Origin: Strongylocentrotus purpuratus
Taxonomy: Eukaryota; Echinodermata; Echinoidea; Camarodonta; Strongylocentrotidae
Length of the DNA stretch: 64,000 nucleotides
Assembly (NCBI RefSeq): GCF_000002235.5
Contig: NW_022145610.1
Coordinates: 34,621,807 to 34,685,806, forward strand
Direction: 5' to 3'
Part shown: in pieces, positions 58,683 to 64,000 of the stretch
How the letters are laid out: each line of letters opens with the position of its first letter
How positions within the stretch are numbered: the stretch's first letter is position 1
Notes under the pieces: generated by a model
What the model was told of the DNA's origin: nothing
The model's input: only the letters and a program-made list of their open reading frames with translations
The model's database searches: none
Made by a program: the position numbers and the translations under genes

Positions 58683-58899
58683 GGCGCCCTCTCTTGGGCA
58701 CTCTTAGAGATGTTCCTGATGAAGATGACCGTTGTACCTTTATGGTAGACCAGCCGCTGATCAATCCAAACTAGATCTAGCTGTGAAACCTCCTTTGGTT
58801 GGTGAGGTTGGATGTTGACCACCTTGGTCGGTTGGAAGCCAAAAATACAATTGATTTTTGCTTATTGAATTGTCAGAGGTAATCCTCTTGTTGCAGCTA

Positions 58900-59145
58900 G
58901 GCATTTGGCTTTGAATATGGTTGTTCCACCCAGTATCAACAGGGTAAATGCTTGACATTGTTAGTCAAACAGTTTTTGAGCGTCAAGTAACGCCTGGCTG
59001 GAATGCTCCCCTGGGAGTGGAGAATGTGCACACAGTGTGTGTGGGCAAGCACTGAATCCAATGACCGTGGTAATAGTATATCTGTAAAGTGCTTAGAGAC
59101 ATTGTATTAAGCACGATATAAAAGCGTAATATTATTATTATTGAC
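58900..59145 (+). mobile_element. SINE 3' part within the KCNT 3' UTR
   Basis: AATGCTCCCCTGGGAGTGGA, GCACTGAATCCAATGACCGT, GTAAAGTGCTTAGAGACATT, then AAGCACGATATAAAAGCGTA and ATTATTATTATT. Same tail as the SINE at 30687. It lies 218 bp after the stop codon. Confidence 0.7.
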
Positions 59146-60183
59146 ATGAGGCTTACCTTGTACGGATTGTACCTGTTGGATCCTAAGCCTGAGATAACAT
59201 GGGATGGAACCCACTGGAAATACATATTGAATGAAAATCAAATCTTTGCCAGGGGGTGAGCTATAGTGAGTAATGACAAAGAGCTATGCCAAGTGCGGGG
59301 TAAGGTGAATGCTGACCAATGAAAGCTTTGATTTGCAATCTTTGTTTTACAATCGGTATGGCTGTCTTAAAGAGCTATCTCATCCAGACCTACGTACCTG
59401 TTGAGATGCTGACATTCAAATGTAAGGAAGAAGGAACTTTACTCTACTCTAACGCACTGTTTGATTTGTGTAAGAATTAAAAACTGTAGTGGTATACATG
59501 CATGTTGAGTTAAACAAGGCAAGGCTGTAACCTTCATAGGGACAATATTTGGACGAATTGAAGTATTTAATTGCTGACGTACAGTGTACCATCATGTTAC
59601 ATCGACTGTATCTGTTATTCAATCTACAGATTATTTTCATGACTTGTCTCTTGTGAAAGATATGTGTCTATACTGATGTGCAGAAGGATATACAACCATC
59701 TTGACTTTGAGCCAAGAAGCCGACTTGAAATAGAATTTTATTGTTTTGAGATGAAGATAGTTATTGATAGCGAAATGGAGCCCTGCGCCGAAAAATGTTC
59801 GTTCTTTATTGGCTAGTAAAGGAAAAAGTTTGGTTTTGTAAGAAGCTAACGGAGGGCAGTCAAGTGATAAATGAAATTATTTTCTTTTGAAAAGAAACCA
59901 TGACTGATCTGTGAATGAGTTCTTGGACTGGAACTACTTTTTATCTTGCAAATTCTAGTACATTCTATACCACTGAGGTTTGTAGTAATGGAGTATTATG
60001 GGTTAATGAGGATATTGGGGTAAAGGCAGAATCAACAAAATTATTTCAAAAATCACCAAGCTTTTGGAAAATGAAGACTCTAATACTCATATGTCATCAT
60101 GAAATGCCTGCATTTTATACAAGAAACAAACAACCATGTTGGCAAAATTATCTCACTACACTTTATGTAGGATGACAAATCTT

Positions 60184-60945
60184 CATGTGGGGGGGGGGGG
60201 TTGTATCTTATTATTATCTTTCCGTGACCTTACCCCACACATCTTTTTATGCAAATATCAGATTTTGAGATAATCTAAACTGATTTGTTTCTAAACAATC
60301 ATTATAATTGTGAACATTTCTTTTAATAGATATGAAGCTCTTTCAGTTTGGTGTTGACTTCATCTGGCTATGAAGTCAGGCAGGACCTTCAAACTTCTCA
60401 TCTGTGATAGAGGAATATTACTTTTGATTTCAGGATTTGATTTCTATCTGATTTTGCCAACTATTGCATTCTTAATTTTGATATCCCGGGAGTAATTGTA
60501 GTCGCTTACATGCTGTTTTCCCCAATAAAAACACAATCAGATTAGTTTATAATTCCTGCCATGGCCTTGCATCCTTTGATGAGGCATTTCAATCAGACAT
60601 GCCTCTCCCCACCCAGGTGTTTTATATAGGTACAGCCCCCACCCCCTCCTACATCACTTAAATGTCTTAAACATTGAAAACAAGATAATTCAGTGCTACA
60701 TATGTTACACTCTAAAAGACGTACAGTGCAGTACAATCTCGGGTTGCGCTGCAATATCCCAACATTTTCCCTAATTACTACACTCACATACACATGTACA
60801 ATGTAGAAATGTGAAACTGCTAAATTCTGGTGCCCCCCCCCCCCAAGTACAGCACATTTGATCATAGACATATATCTTGGCTTGTCCTGCCCCTTCCCCC
60901 CCCCCCCCCAACACACACCCACACACACCCACACACACGCAGACA
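60184..60945. repeat. Homopolymer G/C runs and CA repeat
   Basis: G12 near 60188, C runs near 60834 and 60896, and an ACACACCCACACACACCC tract ending about 60945. Frames crossing them are not genes. Confidence 0.8.
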
Positions 60946-61650
60946 TATACACATATTTAGATCATGCATTTAGGTAGAGCTCCAAATTTACATCGTATAA
61001 TATACTAAATTGATATCAATTTTAACCATCGACTCCCAACCTAAATAACCTAATTGTAACTTAATGAGGAATTGGGAAATTTGGATCAATGTTGGACAAT
61101 TCTTTTGATGACAGTGCCCCAGTGTATGTCACATTCATATATTTGATATTCAGTACTCAACATACTCTACTATTTATCAGAAATTTTATTGAATTCAGAG
61201 GAAACTATGTACAGGTATTACCAAATGCACTTACAATGTATCTTACATTTTATCATGATTTTAATCTTGTACAAAATTACTATGCTATCATATTGATATG
61301 ATATTTCTTAACTTCTCAAGTGACTTTAATCCAACGAATGTACTATATTTGCATTACTCGAACCAAGTCTCTGACTACCTAACAGGACTTTTGAACAGTG
61401 ACTTATTGAGAGAAAAAATGTACATAGATTCTAACACAAGCAAAAGGAACTATGCCTTTTTGTATAAAGACGGAAAATGATAGTTCTGTACAGTATTACT
61501 ATGTGCCTTTTGTACGATTCATGCCATGGAATATTATATATGTATGTATAACATATTTGTGCATGAATGTTCATATTGTCTACTTGTATGTTGATATCTC
61601 TTTAAATTGTTTTGATTGTGCTAATTTTTGTTTTGTTAATAAAGTAGACT

Positions 61651-64000
61651 TTTTGTAAGAATCATTTCAAGAAAAGAGACGTTCTGAACCAATGGTTGTC
61701 ACACAAAGACAGTGTGTTTATTTTCAAGAACAGTCATGCTTGCAAAGATCATAATGGTCATTACATTTCTGAATTTTCCACACTGAAATTTTACAACTAT
61801 TGTGAAGCTTAGAGTTTTCAGTCTCTAAATGACATTTTGGTGATCTTAAACTCAAATTGGACAGTATTTTATTCTTTTGAAAGCACATCTGTATTATGTG
61901 AAACTTGGCTGATATTAAAGTTTGTGGAGTTTCCATTTTGTACACATTATTGCTACCACATGCCCCCAAATATATACATATTCAACATCAAGTTACAAGG
62001 GAAAATTGTGTGCTTGCATAAAGATTTTGGCAAGTCCAAGATAGTTGGTCGTTTGATGTCCTGTACATTACCAAGTTTAATTGAATGATGAACACATATT
62101 AACATCACAATCATCATTTATTTTATATTTTGTCTCATCTAAGCTCCAGTAGGCCTGACGACTTCATACCTTCATCAAATTCTGTGATGTGGTTGATAAC
62201 TTTTGGGACAAAATAGCTTGGAATTGTCCATTTATATGCTTACATGTAATACTTGAGATTGTGCAGGCTATGTAAAGCTCTTGAATGTTGAAGTTTATTT
62301 ATGTAACTTTCTTGCCCTTTTAAGTAATTATAGAGTAGAAAGTAATGTGTATATTGGTGCTTTGTGTGCACTTGTAATTCTCTGCTCTCTGGTTGTCGAT
62401 GCTGGAATGTATTCTTTCACTGCTTCGATGTATTTAATATCAGCAGAATTTTGTTACATCTTGATTTGCAATATCTCCATATAGTTATAATAATAAAAGT
62501 AGTCCTTGTAAGATTAGCAATGGCTTTTACAGAAATCATGTGATAAATGATTATTGACCAATACTCCTGTATGTAACTATTTATTGTTATATAATCCAGT
62601 AAATTTATCAAGATGTTTCAGAAACAACCTCCTTATGTTAATATTGTTGCTTGGAGCCACAATGGTGATAGTGGTTATCCATGATATCATATTTATTATA
62701 AACCATTGTTGTAATCCATTATAGCCTTATTTAACATGCTTTTCTACCTCACTAAACATTGGTTGAGACACTTGTTTTACTGAATATAATTTTGGAAGAA
62801 GGAAAGGATTTCAAATTATGGAAACCAATATGTCCTTTTACTAACCTTAAAGATATAAGAGAATTCAGTAGCAGTAGGTTTAGATATACAGGCGAGATAT
62901 ATTTAATTCTTGATTATCTGCAAATAAGCATTCAGGTCACAATGGCACAGGACATATCAGAAGTATATTCTGGTCTAGAGGTAATATTTTCATATTATCA
63001 AACGTGGATGTCGATTATTTTGCTGCTTCAAACAATTCAGTGTATTCCATTCTAAGTGAAGAGACAAGATACATTCATGTTTCTAAGGAAAGTAGGCGTG
63101 ATTTAATTTTTATTTTCAACCAAAAATGATTAAAAATTGTGAACTAACGCCTTGCAGTTTTTGTCAAAAGTGGGTGCTTTCCGAAGTTCCAAGAAATTTG
63201 CCCTGAAGCCCCTTTTTAAACAAAGTAAGATATATAGACCCGATGGTAAAATTTTGATTTTTCAGATTTTCAGCCCAAAATGAATTTTTTTTAATTTTTA
63301 TTAATCAAAGTTGCTCCATCACATTTTTTCAATAAAGTAGGGTCACAATAATCCGAAATTGATGAAATAAAATAGTCCCAATTGAATTTTTTTTCCCACC
63401 TGTACGATATAAAAGGAGAGGAATGGAATTTAGAGACCACCGATAGTCATATCCTAAACACTAAAAAATTACCTCACACTTTTATATATTATGCTTTCTC
63501 TCATGTAATTATTTTGTACTTGTTTTTATACTTCTGCTGAGGTAGATCTCATGTTTAATCTTGGAAGGAAGCTTTGAAAATATTTTTCATCCTGAAGCAT
63601 TGTATATCATTATGAATTCAATGCAAGATCGTTATTATATCATTTCACCATAATTCAGACTTCTGCCTTGGAAGAAAAAAAATCAGATATGTTAATTTGA
63701 ATCTACTGCCAAGCCGCAAGATTTTGAATATATAATATTTGGTAATGGAGAAATATATTTAACATCTATTTATCATGTGGGAATTGTGTAGAAGTTTGAT
63801 AAATCTTTTTTTTTATAAGACAAAGTGTGTAATATATGTCTGTCTAATGATGCATTCAGTGCTTCTGTTTTTAATTTTGGCAATATGTATCTTTTCTCAT
63901 GTGCAATCTTTATTGTTATGCATCTCAACAAAATAAAATAGAAACATGACAACAACAAAATGAATTTGAGACAGTTTTTATTGTGTCTGTAAGATATTTT
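61651..64000. other. No gene recognised
   Basis: AT-rich sequence after the preferred poly(A) signal. Small frames only, none with a recognisable motif. Could include a longer alternative 3' UTR (AATAAA at 62492). Confidence 0.45.

Larger units (their letters stand above)
58683..61650 (+). other. KCNT: Probable KCNT 3' UTR
   Basis: No further coding exon is seen after the stop. Candidate AATAAA signals lie at 60524-60529, 61638-61643 and 62492-62497; the second, at the end of a T-rich stretch, is my preferred end but there is no transcript evidence. The region carries a SINE tail at about 58900-59145, a poly-G run near 60190 and poly-C and CA runs at 60830-60945. Confidence 0.4.

Noticed and set aside
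61651-64000. Second host gene at the 3' end
   Set aside because: Only short frames without motifs or plausible splice structure.
1-64000. Retrovirus, LTR element or Polinton
   Set aside because: No paired long terminal repeats, capsid, protease, integrase or envelope-like frames seen.

Overview
The window looks like echinoderm DNA, most probably sea urchin. It is AT-rich, has long introns, and is dense in small palindromic DNA elements, tRNA-derived SINEs, L2/CR1-like LINE pieces, CT/GA microsatellites and TTAA-flanked elements of the kind I associate with sea urchin genomes. The assignment rests on repeat style and on the similarity of the one gene to animal Slo2 channels; I could not run a search.

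One host gene fills the window on the + strand: a KCNT/Slo2 (Slack/Slick) potassium channel. I placed 28 consecutive exons from 2263 to the stop codon at 58680-58682. All 27 splice junctions keep phase, and the exons sum to 3550 nt, that is one base finishing a split codon plus 1183 codons (1182 residues and a stop). The order is N-terminal tail, S1 (exon 2), a S1-S2 linker spread over tiny exons 3-4, S2 (exon 5), S3 (6), S4 (7), S5 (8), pore with TVGYGD and S6 (9), RCK1 (10-16), a Ser/Gly/acidic linker (17-18), RCK2 (19-25), and a C-terminal tail (26-28) ending in Thr-Lys-Leu. The start codon and extreme N terminus are not identified and probably lie upstream. Exon numbers and residue numbers are counted within the window (residue 1 = Val encoded at 2264).

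The most unusual feature is a set of degraded partial copies of the gene's own exons lying next to the originals in the 3' half: one just upstream of exon 20 (in frame and open through to the real exon), one just downstream of exon 24 (beyond a GGT/GAT repeat), and two downstream of exon 27. The sodium-site motif reported for mammalian Slack is also not conserved (Glu-Lys-Arg-Pro-Asp-Thr where mammals have Asp-Asn-Lys-Pro-Asp-His).

Region by region: 1-2262 upstream sequence with a GC-rich TTAA palindrome; 2.3-10.6 kb exons 1-4 with a LINE fragment, SINE heads and a 2.1 kb non-autonomous Helitron; 10.6-27.3 kb one 16.7 kb intron holding minisatellites, a TTAA foldback, a hAT-like element and a 2.4 kb TIR element; 27.3-33.7 kb the transmembrane and early RCK1 exons; 33.7-43.5 kb repeat-filled introns around exons 12-13; 43.6-46.4 kb an intron with a 5'-truncated LINE that still has an open reverse transcriptase frame; 46.4-58.7 kb the RCK2 and tail exons; 58.7 kb to the end a long probable 3' UTR and flank with no second gene recognised. 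I saw no retrovirus, LTR element, Polinton, CRISPR array, rRNA or genuine tRNA gene.
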